Source: a bacterium M00.F.Ca.ET.205.01.1.1 (GTDB lineage Bacteria > Pseudomonadota > Alphaproteobacteria > Rhizobiales > Rhizobiaceae). Taken from it: a DNA stretch of 64,000 nucleotides. The notes beneath the pieces are model-generated. The model was not told the DNA's origin. It ran no database searches and saw nothing but the letters and a program-made list of their open reading frames with translations. Below, one piece after another: positions 8,977 to 16,825 of this stretch (within the stretch, counting starts at the first letter, position 1; each line of letters begins with the position of its first letter). The position numbers and the translations under genes are program-made. The stretch spans positions 382,710-446,709 of the forward strand of contig SRUQ01000005.1 of NCBI GenBank assembly GCA_004791255.1, read 5' to 3'.

Positions 8977-10305
8977 TTAGAAGCTGTTTTTCCCCGGTAT
9001 CCAGTTGGTGCCGGCCAGCGGGACGCCGGCCATGGCTGCTGCCTCGATCGTGAGCGCGACGAGGTCTTCGGGTTCGAGATTGTGCAGGCTGTTCTTGCCG
9101 CACGCGCGGGCAATGGTTTGAGCTTCGAGCGTCATCACCTTGAGGTAATTCGCCAGGCGCCGTCCGGCCGCGATCGGGTCGACCCGCTTCATCAGCTCGG
9201 GGTCCTGCGTGGTGATGCCGGCGGGGTCGCGGCCTTCGTGCCAGTCGTCATAGGCGCCTGACGTGGTGCCGAGCTCGTTGTACTCCGCCTCCCAGCGGGG
9301 ATCGTTGTCGCCGAGCGCCACCAGCGCTGCCGTGCCGATCGATACGGCGTCGACGCCAAGGGCCATCGCCTTGGCGACATCGGCGCCGTTGCGGATGCCG
9401 CCGGAGACGATCAGCTGCACCTTGCGGTGCATGCCGAGGTCCTGCAGTGCCTGCACCGCCGGCCGGATACAGGCAAGCGTCGGCTGGCCGACATTCTCGA
9501 TGAACACTTCCTGCGTCGCCGCCGTGCCGCCTTGCATGCCGTCGACGACGACGACGTCGGCGCCGGCCTTCACCGCGAGCGCGGTGTCGTAATAGGGGCG
9601 GGCGCCGCCGACCTTGACGTAGATCGGCTTTTCCCAGTCGGTGATTTCGCGCAGCTCGAGAATCTTGATCTCGAGATCGTCGGGCCCGGTCCAATCTGGG
9701 TGACGCGAGGCCGAGCGCTGGTCGATGCCTTTGGGCAGCGTGCGCATCTCGGCGACGCGGTCGGAGATCTTCTGGCCGAGCAGCATGCCGCCGCCGCCTG
9801 GTTTGGCGCCCTGGCCGACGACCACCTCGATGGCGTCGGCGCGGCGCAGGTCGCGCGGGTTCATGCCGTAGCGCGAGGGCAGATATTGATAGACCAACTG
9901 CTTGGAATGACCGCGCTCTTCCTCGGTCATGCCGCCGTCGCCAGTGGTGGTCGAGGTGCCGGACAGCGTCGCACCGCGTCCGAGCGCTTCCTTGGCCGGG
10001 CCGGAAAGCGAGCCGAAGCTCATGCCGGCGATGGTGATCGGGATCTTCAGCTCGATCGGCTTCTTGGCATGACGCGAACCCAGCACCACCGAAGTGTCGC
10101 AGCGCTCGCGATAGCCTTCCAGCGGGTAGCGCGAGATCGAGGCGCCGAGGAACAGAAGGTCGTCGAAATGCGGCAGCTTGCGCTTGGCGCCGGCGCCCCG
10201 GATATCATAGATGCCGGTCGCCGCGGCGCGGCGGATTTCGGAAAGCGTGTAGTCGTCGAAGGTCGCGGATTTGCGCGGTGTCGTCGGCGGGTTGCGGTAC
10301 GTCAT
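8977..10305 (-). CDS. mgsC: N-methylglutamate synthase subunit C (FMN-binding GltB-like domain)
   Basis: FMN-binding synthase subunit, 442 residues, homologous to the central domain of glutamate synthase and to rhizobial GlxD. In the MgsABC complex it would build N-methylglutamate. Visible motifs are the FMN-barrel segments IYVKVGGARPYYDTALAVKAG, VVDGMQGGTAATQEVF and LIVSGGIRNGADVAKAMALG. The segment that in GltB carries the cysteines of the 3Fe-4S cluster reads DDWHEGRDPAGITTQDP here, with no cysteine. It starts 6 bp after mgsB, so it is coupled, and is followed 32 bp later by gmaS. Alternative label: FMN-binding glutamate synthase family protein of unknown role. Confidence 0.85.
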   Translation of the reverse strand: MTYRNPPTTPRKSATFDDYTLSEIRRAAATGIYDIRGAGAKRKLPHFDDLLFLGASISRYPLEGYRERCDTSVVLGSRHAKKPIELKIPITIAGMSFGSLSGPAKEALGRGATLSGTSTTTGDGGMTEEERGHSKQLVYQYLPSRYGMNPRDLRRADAIEVVVGQGAKPGGGGMLLGQKISDRVAEMRTLPKGIDQRSASRHPDWTGPDDLEIKILELREITDWEKPIYVKVGGARPYYDTALAVKAGADVVVVDGMQGGTAATQEVFIENVGQPTLACIRPAVQALQDLGMHRKVQLIVSGGIRNGADVAKAMALGVDAVSIGTAALVALGDNDPRWEAEYNELGTTSGAYDDWHEGRDPAGITTQDPELMKRVDPIAAGRRLANYLKVMTLEAQTIARACGKNSLHNLEPEDLVALTIEAAAMAGVPLAGTNWIPGKNSF

Positions 10306-10311
10306 CTTGCC

Positions 10312-11046
10312 TCAATACGCGTCGGCGTTGTCGATATTGAAATTGTAGAGCGTGCGCGCCGAACCGTAGCGCTTGAACTCCGACGGCTTGACGCCGGTGA
10401 CACCGGCGCGGTCGAGCAGGCCTTGCAGCAAGTCGATGTGCTCAGGCCGCATCTCCTTGGCGATACAGTCGGCGCCCAGGCTGTCGACTTTGCCGCGCAC
10501 GAACAGCCGCGCCTCGTAGATGGAATCGCCGAGCGCATCGCCGGCATCGCCCAGCACCACCAGATTGCCGGACTGCGCCATGAAGGCCGACATGTGGCCG
10601 ATATTGCCATGTACGACGATGTCGATGCCTTTCATCGAGATGCCGCAACGCGACGACGCATTGCCCTCGATGACCAGCAGGCCACCCTTGCCGGTGGCGC
10701 CGGCATACTGGCTGGCGTCGCCTTTGACCGTGATCGAGCCCGCCATCATGTTCTCACCGACGCCAGGGCCGGCCGAGCCATGCACGGTGATGGCACTGCC
10801 CGAATTCATGCCGCCGCAATAATAGCCGACACTGCCGCGGACATCGATGCTGACGGGCTGGTCGACACCGACGGCGACCGAATGATTGCCCTTCGGGTTG
10901 AGCACTTCCCACGCCGTCTCGTTCGAGCCGGCGGTCAGTTTGTGCAGCGCCTGGTTGAGTTCGCGCAACGACTGGACGTCGAGGTCGAAGACACGCGATG
11001 CCTGACTGGGGCTCTGGTCGTGCGTTGCCTTGAAGGTTGCCGGCAT
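10312..11046 (-). CDS. mgsB: N-methylglutamate synthase subunit B (GXGXG / GltB3 domain)
   Basis: A 244-residue right-handed beta-helix protein of the glutamate-synthase C-terminal (GXGXG) type, like GlxC. Repeating glycine turns appear in GSVGYYCGGMNSG, GNASSRCGISMKG, GNIGHMSAFMAQSG and GDAGDALGDS. The domain normally plays a structural role, linking the amidotransferase and FMN domains. Start ATG 11046 is 4 bp after the mgsA stop; the longer frame to 11157 lies within mgsA and is rejected. Genes on both sides supply the other two glutamate-synthase-like parts, so the three split domains probably assemble as MgsABC. Confidence 0.85.
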   Translation of the reverse strand: MPATFKATHDQSPSQASRVFDLDVQSLRELNQALHKLTAGSNETAWEVLNPKGNHSVAVGVDQPVSIDVRGSVGYYCGGMNSGSAITVHGSAGPGVGENMMAGSITVKGDASQYAGATGKGGLLVIEGNASSRCGISMKGIDIVVHGNIGHMSAFMAQSGNLVVLGDAGDALGDSIYEARLFVRGKVDSLGADCIAKEMRPEHIDLLQGLLDRAGVTGVKPSEFKRYGSARTLYNFNIDNADAY

Positions 11047-11050
11047 GAAC

Positions 11051-11947
11051 TCAATGCTCCCAGAAATACACGGTTGCGGGCTCCGGCTCCCAGACCCGCG
11101 CATTGTCGATGCCGGGCAGCTTGGTGAGCGCGCGATATTCGGAGCCGAAAGCGACATACTGGTCGGTCTCGGCCATCACGGCGGGCTTGCAGGCGATCGG
11201 GTCGCGTACGACGCCGAAGCCATTCTTGGTGCCGACGACGAAGGTGAAGAAGCCGTCGAGGTCGGAGAGCGTGCCTTCCAGCGCCTCACCGAGATTCTTT
11301 CCGTGCGCCATCTGCGAGGAGAGATAGGCGGCAGCCACCTCGGTGTCGTTCTCGGTTTCGAATGTCATGCCCTCGCGGACCAGCTCGCGCCGCACATTGT
11401 TGTGGTTGGAGAGCGAACCATTGTGCACCAGGCACTGGTCGGCGCCCGTCGAGAAGGGATGCGCGCCCATCGTCGTCACCGCCGATTCCGTAGCCATGCG
11501 GGTGTGGCCGATGCCATGCGTGCCGGTCATCTTGCGCACGTCGAAGCGATCGACGACGGCTTCCGGCAGGCCGACTTCCTTGTAGATTTCCACTGCCTCG
11601 CCGGCGCCCATGACGCGCACGTCGGGACGAAGCGATTGAAGCGCCGCACGCGCCGCGTCGACCTTGTCGGGCGTCGTCCTGATAACCGCATGCGTCGATT
11701 TCGCCGCGATGCTGACAGGTGCGCCGATGGCTTTTGCGAGTTCGGCGTCCAGTCCGCGGAAATCGCGTTCCGGCTTCGGCGACTGGATGGTGATCTTGGC
11801 TTCGTTGCCGGACGGGGCGCCATAGATGGCGATGCCGGCACTGTCCGGACCACGGTCGGTCAGACAGATCAGCATCTCCGACAGCATCGCGCCGAGCTTC
11901 GGCTCGAGCGCCTTGTCCTTCAGGAACAATCCAACGATTCCGCACAT
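11051..11947 (-). CDS. mgsA: N-methylglutamate synthase subunit A (class II amidotransferase)
   Basis: A 298-residue Ntn-type glutamine amidotransferase-like protein, related to GlxB and the first domain of GltB. The frame from ATG 11947 begins MCGIVGLF, placing Cys2 as the N-terminal nucleophile. GHTRMATESAV and LVHNGSLSNHNNVRREL are class II substrate-binding motifs. A strong ribosome site, GGGAGG, lies about 6 bp upstream. It is the first gene of the mgsABC-gmaS-mgdABCD run. The candidate operator at 12012-12027 is 65 bp upstream. In the pathway it would release methylamine from gamma-glutamylmethylamide for transfer. Confidence 0.87.
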   Translation of the reverse strand: MCGIVGLFLKDKALEPKLGAMLSEMLICLTDRGPDSAGIAIYGAPSGNEAKITIQSPKPERDFRGLDAELAKAIGAPVSIAAKSTHAVIRTTPDKVDAARAALQSLRPDVRVMGAGEAVEIYKEVGLPEAVVDRFDVRKMTGTHGIGHTRMATESAVTTMGAHPFSTGADQCLVHNGSLSNHNNVRRELVREGMTFETENDTEVAAAYLSSQMAHGKNLGEALEGTLSDLDGFFTFVVGTKNGFGVVRDPIACKPAVMAETDQYVAFGSEYRALTKLPGIDNARVWEPEPATVYFWEH

Positions 11948-12011
11948 GTCAGCCTCCCGACGTTTGTGACTAAGAGATGATGTACCGAATGAGTCCCTTG
12001 AATTCAATGGT

Positions 12012-12027
12012 ATGAAAAAATTTTTCC
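12012..12027. promoter_or_regulatory. Candidate operator upstream of mgsA
   Basis: ATGAAAAAATTTTTCC, in the 85 bp between the permease operon end and mgsA. It has the same ATGAAA/GTGAAA-N4-TTTC layout as sites at 2232, 15428 and 20566, with a degenerate right arm. It sits 65 bp from the mgsA start codon. Confidence 0.4.
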
Positions 12028-12032
12028 TCTGG

Positions 12033-12362
12033 TTACGTATGCGGCTCAATGCCGCTCTGCGCGATCTCGCTGTCGCGCCGGGTAGTGTGAAGCCATTTGG
12101 CGGTGCGGATACGAGCGATCTTGTAGGCGTCGAGGATCGACAGCGCATAGATCAGGAAGCCACCGGCGTGGCGGCCGACGAAGCTGGCATCCGGCGGCGC
12201 GATCTTGGCTGTCACCCATGCCAGAATGACGATGAAGAAAAGGAATTGCAGGCCGCGCACCGGTACGCCGAGCACGACATGGCCGCTGCCTGGCAGCACG
12301 GTCGCCGCGCCCAGGACAAGGTAGGGGCTTGTCGGCGCTGACGCGGTGGTCGGACTGGTCAT
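12033..12362 (-). CDS. Small membrane protein of unknown function
   Basis: A 109-residue product that I do not recognise. Residues about 15-50 and 65-80 are hydrophobic (GAATVLPGSGHVVLGVPV, LQFLFFIVILAWVTAKI, HAGGFLIYALSILDAY), suggesting two or three membrane passes followed by a charged cytoplasmic tail with several arginines. Its start overlaps the stop of the upstream 229-residue gene (ATGA), so the two are coupled. It is the last gene of the six-gene block 12033-15364 and lies immediately upstream of the mgsA promoter region. A link to methylated-amine transport is inferred only from position. Confidence 0.75.
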   Translation of the reverse strand: MTSPTTASAPTSPYLVLGAATVLPGSGHVVLGVPVRGLQFLFFIVILAWVTAKIAPPDASFVGRHAGGFLIYALSILDAYKIARIRTAKWLHTTRRDSEIAQSGIEPHT

Positions 12363-13048
12363 GCGGCCTGCTGTTCGTTCTTGTTGCTGGCATCGCGAAG
12401 GTTGGACAGGGATGTGAGCAGCCGCTCGATCAGCGCCGGATCGATGGCACCGCCGCCGAACGCCGCCTGCCGGAACACGCCATAGCGTGCCCGCTCGGCC
12501 TCGGCCAGCAGCCAGACGACGCGCACGCCGTTGGGTGTGATCAGCAATTCCTTGGCGCGGCCTTCGCTGAACAGTTCGAGATGAGTGGAGATGATGCCTT
12601 GCGGAAAGCGCGTGCCCCTGCGGTCGGTCCGCAGCACCGCCTCGGCTGGAAAGCCCGGAGCCTTCGGCAGCGTATGGTCGAGATGGTCGAAATTGGAGAA
12701 TGTCGTCGGCGAGCCCGGCCGCATCATCATGTCGAAGACAGCCGGCACGGCGACCTTTTCGGTGATCGAGACAGACAGCCAGCGCGTCGGCAGTTTTCGC
12801 GTCGCCAGCGTATCAACGATGGTGCGCACCTGCACGCGCCGGCCGTTCCAGGATCCCTCCCAGGTGATGACGCCGGCGGTGCCGTCCGAGACGTTGGCCG
12901 CGTCGGCGATGACGATGCGAATGGCGGCCTGGTCGGCGGCGAGCGAGGCTGCCTTCCTGTCGCGGCTGCGGCGCGCCAGCCACGCGAGGTGAAGGATGAG
13001 CGCCAGGGCGATCGTCCCGGCAAGCAATGCTGATGTCACCTCGGACAT
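12359..13048 (-). CDS. Membrane-anchored protein of unknown function
   Basis: 229 residues. An N-terminal hydrophobic helix (about residues 5-27, LLAGTIALALILHLAWLA) is followed by a basic stretch and a soluble domain of about 190 residues that I cannot place in a family. The layout suggests a membrane anchor with a cytoplasmic domain. It follows the APC permease after 45 bp and overlaps the next gene by 4 bp. A shadow frame exists on the plus strand, but codon bias and the coupled spacing favour this one. Confidence 0.75.
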   Translation of the reverse strand: MSEVTSALLAGTIALALILHLAWLARRSRDRKAASLAADQAAIRIVIADAANVSDGTAGVITWEGSWNGRRVQVRTIVDTLATRKLPTRWLSVSITEKVAVPAVFDMMMRPGSPTTFSNFDHLDHTLPKAPGFPAEAVLRTDRRGTRFPQGIISTHLELFSEGRAKELLITPNGVRVVWLLAEAERARYGVFRQAAFGGGAIDPALIERLLTSLSNLRDASNKNEQQAA

Positions 13049-13093
13049 TTTGTCAGTCCCGGCCCACCCCCGATCGGGGTGAGCCTTCTCCCA

Positions 13094-14500
13094 TCAATAT
13101 CCCTGCGGCTTCGGCCACGGCATGGTGAACTGGTCGCCGCGACGTACGAATCTGTAGCGGTAGAAGTGGAACCACAGCGAGATCAGGAAGTAGAAGGCGA
13201 CCATGGCGATCAGCTGCGAGCCGAAGCCGAGGAAGATGGCGAAGAAGGTCACCACGCACAGGCAGAACAGCACGATTGCCGGCAGCGGATGGAAGGGGTG
13301 GGTGTAGCCGCGGCGGATCGACCCCAGCGGCCACTTCTTCCTGAACATCATGATGTTGATGCTCATGAAGGTGTATTGCAGCACGCCCGACAGGATCGAG
13401 AAGGTAATCGCCTGGTTGAGGTCGGCGATGAAGGCGAAGGCGAGCGCGATCGGCAGCAGGAACAGGATCGAGCGGTAGGGCGTGCGATAACGCGGATGCA
13501 CCGCCGAAAACCAGCTCGGCAGATAACGGTCGCGGCCGAGCGAGAACCAGGCGCGTGCCGCGTCGTTGATGCAGCCATTGGCCGAGGCAAGTGCCGCCAG
13601 CAGCGTGGCGATGAACAGCAGGTTCTCGAGTAGCGGGCTGCCGGTCAGCTTGCCCGCGTCCCACAGCGGATAGTAAGTAATGCCGAGATATTCCCAGGGC
13701 ATCAGCGAGGCGCAGACATACCAGGTCATTGCGGCAGCGATCAGAAGCGTGATCATGCCGGCCATCGTGCCGTAGGGAAGCGAGCGCGCCGGCGAACGCA
13801 CTTCCTCGGCCGCCTGCGTCGTGCCTTCGATGCCGAGATAATACCAGATGCCGAACTGGAAGGCGGCGATGACGCCGATCCAGCCATAGGGCAGCGCATT
13901 GCCCGGGGTGACCAGTTCGTTGAGCTTCAGCACCGCACCTTGCGTCCACGGGCTGACCGAGAAGAACAAGACGACGATCGAGACATAGGCGATTGCCGTG
14001 ATGACGAAGTTGACGTTGAGCGTCATCAGCACGCCGCGATAGTTGAGCCACGCCAGCACCACGATGGTGGCGGCGATGAAGGAATTGTGCGTGAGCCCCT
14101 CGACACCGGCCTTGGCGACGATGGTGTCGCCGAGCAGGATGGCATCGGACACTTCGAGCATGGTGTAGGCGAACACCAGGAACAGCGCCACGTTGAAGGC
14201 CATCAGCGGCCCGACGATATGCTTGGCTTGCGCATACTGGCCGCCGGCGGCGGCGACGGTCGACGTCACCTCCGAATCGATCATGGCGACCGATGTGTAG
14301 AGCAGGCCGACGATCCAGCAGACGATCAGTGCGGCCAGCGCGCCGCCCTTGTCGGCCGCGAAATTCCAGCCGGTGAATTCGCCGACCAGAACGATGCCGA
14401 CGCCGAGCGCCCAGACATGCGCCGGCCCCAGTACCCTGAGCAGCGAAACCCTGTCGCCGTGGATTGTCGTCGTTTGTGCCGTTTCAACCGCAGCCGTCAT
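13094..14500 (-). CDS. APC-superfamily permease (ethanolamine/amino-acid type)
   Basis: A 468-residue integral membrane transporter with about 12 hydrophobic segments. GPAHVWALGVGIVLVGEFTG is the first-helix glycine motif typical of APC amine and amino-acid permeases of the ethanolamine permease group. FGIWYYLGIEGTTQAAEEVR is the conserved helix 6 region. Flanking genes are short membrane proteins on the same strand; there are no ethanolamine-utilisation genes nearby. Its position between mgsABC and dmmDABC makes uptake of methylamine, dimethylamine or another small amine plausible (inference). It starts 11 bp after the 53-residue membrane protein. Confidence 0.85.
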   Translation of the reverse strand: MTAAVETAQTTTIHGDRVSLLRVLGPAHVWALGVGIVLVGEFTGWNFAADKGGALAALIVCWIVGLLYTSVAMIDSEVTSTVAAAGGQYAQAKHIVGPLMAFNVALFLVFAYTMLEVSDAILLGDTIVAKAGVEGLTHNSFIAATIVVLAWLNYRGVLMTLNVNFVITAIAYVSIVVLFFSVSPWTQGAVLKLNELVTPGNALPYGWIGVIAAFQFGIWYYLGIEGTTQAAEEVRSPARSLPYGTMAGMITLLIAAAMTWYVCASLMPWEYLGITYYPLWDAGKLTGSPLLENLLFIATLLAALASANGCINDAARAWFSLGRDRYLPSWFSAVHPRYRTPYRSILFLLPIALAFAFIADLNQAITFSILSGVLQYTFMSINIMMFRKKWPLGSIRRGYTHPFHPLPAIVLFCLCVVTFFAIFLGFGSQLIAMVAFYFLISLWFHFYRYRFVRRGDQFTMPWPKPQGY

Positions 14501-14511
14501 GTCAGCCCCAC

Positions 14512-14673
14512 TCAGATCCGGTGTTTTTCAGAAACGGCTTCAAGTTCACCTTCACGCGACGACGTGAGCATGTCCTCGCTGTAGGTCGTATCGACCTTGA
14601 ACCAGTCGTAAAGCATCCAGAGCGCAAGAACGATCGAGATGCCCCAGCATGCATAGGAAAGTGCCATCCACAT
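14512..14673 (-). CDS. 53-residue single-pass membrane protein
   Basis: A short frame from ATG 14673 to TGA 14512: MWMALSYACWGISIVLALWM at the N-terminus is one hydrophobic helix, followed by a polar acidic tail. GGGGA lies about 5 bp before the start. It fills the gap between the 125-residue protein (15 bp) and the permease (11 bp), as expected for a coupled operon gene. Small single-pass proteins often act as accessory subunits of transporters; that role here is inference. A competing frame at 14502-14759 gives a serine/arginine-rich sequence and looks like a shadow. Confidence 0.7.
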   Translation of the reverse strand: MWMALSYACWGISIVLALWMLYDWFKVDTTYSEDMLTSSREGELEAVSEKHRI

Positions 14674-14688
14674 GATCGTGTCCCCGGA

Positions 14689-15066
14689 TTATTTGTCGTC
14701 GAACTTTTCGTTGATGACGTCGCGATATTCGCGGTCGGATGCGCGGAACAGGAAGACAAAATAACCGATCAGCACGATCGCCATGATGATCAGCGTCGGC
14801 CAGTCGATAATGTAGTGAAAGCGGTTCTGGATGATGTCATGGGCGGTTTCCGGCGTGTAGCCGAGCTTCTCCCAGATCGAGGCCATGGTCGGGTTCTGGC
14901 CGAGCGCTTCCCAGGTCTTGGCGTCGAGTGCGTCAATGGATTTCGCAGCGCCGGCAAGGCCAAGCTTCAGCGGCAGCCACAGCGCCACGAAAATGGCGAC
15001 CACGACCACGGCGATGTCGAAGACCTGCCCGGCTTTGCTCTGCTCCGGAGGCTTGTAACGGGACAT
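14689..15066 (-). CDS. Two-pass membrane protein of unknown function
   Basis: 125 residues with two predicted membrane segments (about 16-40, VFDIAVVVVAIFVALWLPLK, and 89-106, WPTLIIMAIVLIGYFVFL) and an external or internal loop of about 45 residues between them. The tail is charged (REYRDVINEKFDD). I do not recognise the family. It starts 10 bp after the 95-residue gene and precedes the 53-residue gene by 15 bp. It looks like part of a membrane complex with its neighbours and the APC permease. Confidence 0.8.
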   Translation of the reverse strand: MSRYKPPEQSKAGQVFDIAVVVVAIFVALWLPLKLGLAGAAKSIDALDAKTWEALGQNPTMASIWEKLGYTPETAHDIIQNRFHYIIDWPTLIIMAIVLIGYFVFLFRASDREYRDVINEKFDDK

Positions 15067-15076
15067 GCTTTTACCC

Positions 15077-15364
15077 TCAGGATTTGCTGTTGCGGAACGC
15101 GTCGGCGTTCTTGATGTCGAGCCCGTAGATGAACTCCTTGTCTTCCTTGTAGTGCTTGACCATCGCCAGGATGGCCGCGGTGTTGAAGATCAGCACCGCG
15201 GCGGCGGCAATCGCGACGACTGCCTTGATGCCGCTGTGCGGAATGTAGGGCCATGTCATGAGGAGGACGAAGAGGATCGTCGCCCACAGGCAGATGATCA
15301 GGAGCGCGGATCCGCGCAAGTCGGAGCGATACAGCGCCTCGATGCGCTGCTGCAGGTCTGACAT
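15077..15364 (-). CDS. Two-pass membrane protein of unknown function, first gene of permease operon
   Basis: 95 residues from ATG 15364 (MSDLQQRIEAL), preceded by AAGAAGGGG at a good ribosome-site distance; an in-frame start at 15403 lacks such support. Hydrophobic segments at about 20-40 (SALLIICLWATILFVLLMTW) and 47-67 (VVAIAAAAVLIFNTAAILAM) suggest two passes, with a charged C-terminus (HYKEDKEFIYGLD). No family recognised. It opens the minus-strand block that includes the APC permease and has a candidate operator 64 bp upstream at 15428-15443. Confidence 0.8.
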   Translation of the reverse strand: MSDLQQRIEALYRSDLRGSALLIICLWATILFVLLMTWPYIPHSGIKAVVAIAAAAVLIFNTAAILAMVKHYKEDKEFIYGLDIKNADAFRNSKS

Positions 15365-15427
15365 CGGTTTTCCCCTTCTTGCCGCGTCCGGTTCCGAATC
15401 CACCGTCCGCGGCTCTCTTTCAAGAGA

Positions 15428-15443
15428 GTGAAATTTTTTTCAT
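15428..15443. promoter_or_regulatory. Candidate operator in divergent permease-operon/dmmD region
   Basis: GTGAAATTTTTTTCAT, an inverted repeat with arms GTGAAA and TTTCAT and a 4 bp spacer. It lies 64 bp upstream of the minus-strand operon start and 207 bp upstream of dmmD. A weaker look-alike (ATGAAATTATTTGCTT) is at 15527-15542, nearer dmmD. One protein could control both divergent units; that is inference. Confidence 0.5.
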
Positions 15444-15649
15444 AAATTCAGACCGAATTCCGCAATTGTCAAGACGAATTTACGTCGGGTTAACCGTTGG
15501 GCTCCAGTGAACAATTTTGCCTGACAATGAAATTATTTGCTTCAAGGGGATTGCAGGCCTGCCGCGTTTGCGGTCAATATTCCAACCAAAGCTCCGGCCT
15601 TGGGCAAAGGAGCAGGGAACAGTTTGATTTTCGAACGGAGGACGAGCGG

Positions 15650-16783
15650 ATGACGGCATCCTGGAGATTTTCGACCCTGGCGGACCGCCATCGCGCGCTG
15701 GGTTCGAAGCTCGAAGACTGGAGCGGCATGGGCACCGCCTGGACCTATGACAAGGATGCCGACGAGGAATATGTCGCCATCCGCACCAAGGCCGGGCTGA
15801 TGGATGTCTCCGGCCTGAAGAAAGTCCACATTACTGGCCCGCACGCCTCGCATCTCATCGACCTCGCCACCACGCGCGACGTCGAAAAGATCTATCCCGG
15901 CAAGTCGGCCTATGCCTGCATGCTGAACGAAGCAGGAAAATTCACCGACGACTGCATTCTCTACCGCACCGGGCCGAACGCCTGGATGGTGGTGCATGGC
16001 TCGGGCAGCGGCCACGAGGAGTTGCAGCGCGCTTCGGTCGGGCGTGACGTGTCGCTGCGCTTTGACGACAATCTGCACGATCTGTCGCTGCAGGGGCCGA
16101 CCGCTGTTGACTATTTGGCCAAGCACGTGCCCGGCATTCGCGACCTCAACTATTTCCATCACATGCAGACGCAGCTCTTCGGCTTCCCGGTGATGATCTC
16201 GCGCACCGGCTACACCGGCGAGCGCGGCTACGAGATTTTCTGCCGCGGCCAGGATGCCGGCACGATCTGGGACAGAATCCTCGACGAGGGCAAGAGCGCC
16301 GGCATCATTCCCTGCCGCTTCACCACGCTCGATATGCTGCGGGTCGAGAGCTACCTGCTGTTTTACCCCTATGACAATTCGCAGAAATACCCGTTCGAGA
16401 ACGAAGGCCCTGGCGACACGCTGTGGGAACTCGGCCTCGACTTCACCGTCAGCCCAGGCAAGACCGGGTTCCGTGGCGCCGAGGAACACTACCGGCTCAA
16501 GGGCAAGGAGCGGTTCAAGATCTATGGCGTTCTGCTCGAGGGCAAGGAGCCGGCCGATGAGGGGGCGCCGGTCTATCGCGACGGCAAAAAGGTCGGCGTG
16601 GTTACCTGCGCCATGTATTCGCCGCTGGTCGAGAAATCGATGGGCATCGCCCGGCTCGACGTCGACTGCGCGATCAAGGACACCACGCTCGAGATCCGCA
16701 ACCGGAGCGGCGCGATCAAGGCGACGGCGCAGCCCTTACCCTTCGACGATCCCAAGAAGACCAAGCGCACCGCCAAGGGTTGA
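15650..16783 (+). CDS. dmmD: Dimethylamine monooxygenase-associated GcvT-like protein (DmmD)
   Basis: 377-residue aminomethyltransferase-fold protein, probably binding tetrahydrofolate and capturing the one-carbon unit released during dimethylamine demethylation. GcvT features seen are VSGLKKVHITGP near the N-terminus and SRTGYTGERGYEIF in the middle. I chose ATG 15650, preceded by GGAGGA; an open frame from 15497 has no ribosome site. It is first in the order D-A-B-C described for dmmDABC and lies 42 bp before dmmA. A generic aminomethyltransferase or dimethylsulfoniopropionate-demethylase-like annotation is the sequence-only alternative. Confidence 0.8.
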   Translation: MTASWRFSTLADRHRALGSKLEDWSGMGTAWTYDKDADEEYVAIRTKAGLMDVSGLKKVHITGPHASHLIDLATTRDVEKIYPGKSAYACMLNEAGKFTDDCILYRTGPNAWMVVHGSGSGHEELQRASVGRDVSLRFDDNLHDLSLQGPTAVDYLAKHVPGIRDLNYFHHMQTQLFGFPVMISRTGYTGERGYEIFCRGQDAGTIWDRILDEGKSAGIIPCRFTTLDMLRVESYLLFYPYDNSQKYPFENEGPGDTLWELGLDFTVSPGKTGFRGAEEHYRLKGKERFKIYGVLLEGKEPADEGAPVYRDGKKVGVVTCAMYSPLVEKSMGIARLDVDCAIKDTTLEIRNRSGAIKATAQPLPFDDPKKTKRTAKG

Positions 16784-16825
16784 GCTACCATCGACAGCGA
16801 GGGTTTTTAAGGCACGAAGTAGAGA

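Noticed and set aside
13094-14500. Ethanolamine-utilisation locus
   Set aside because: The permease resembles ethanolamine permeases but no eut gene is nearby; amine-locus context fits better.
14502-14759. 85-residue minus-strand frame overlapping the 53-residue gene
   Set aside because: Serine/arginine-rich with no start signal; the other frame has a helix, a ribosome site and operon spacing.
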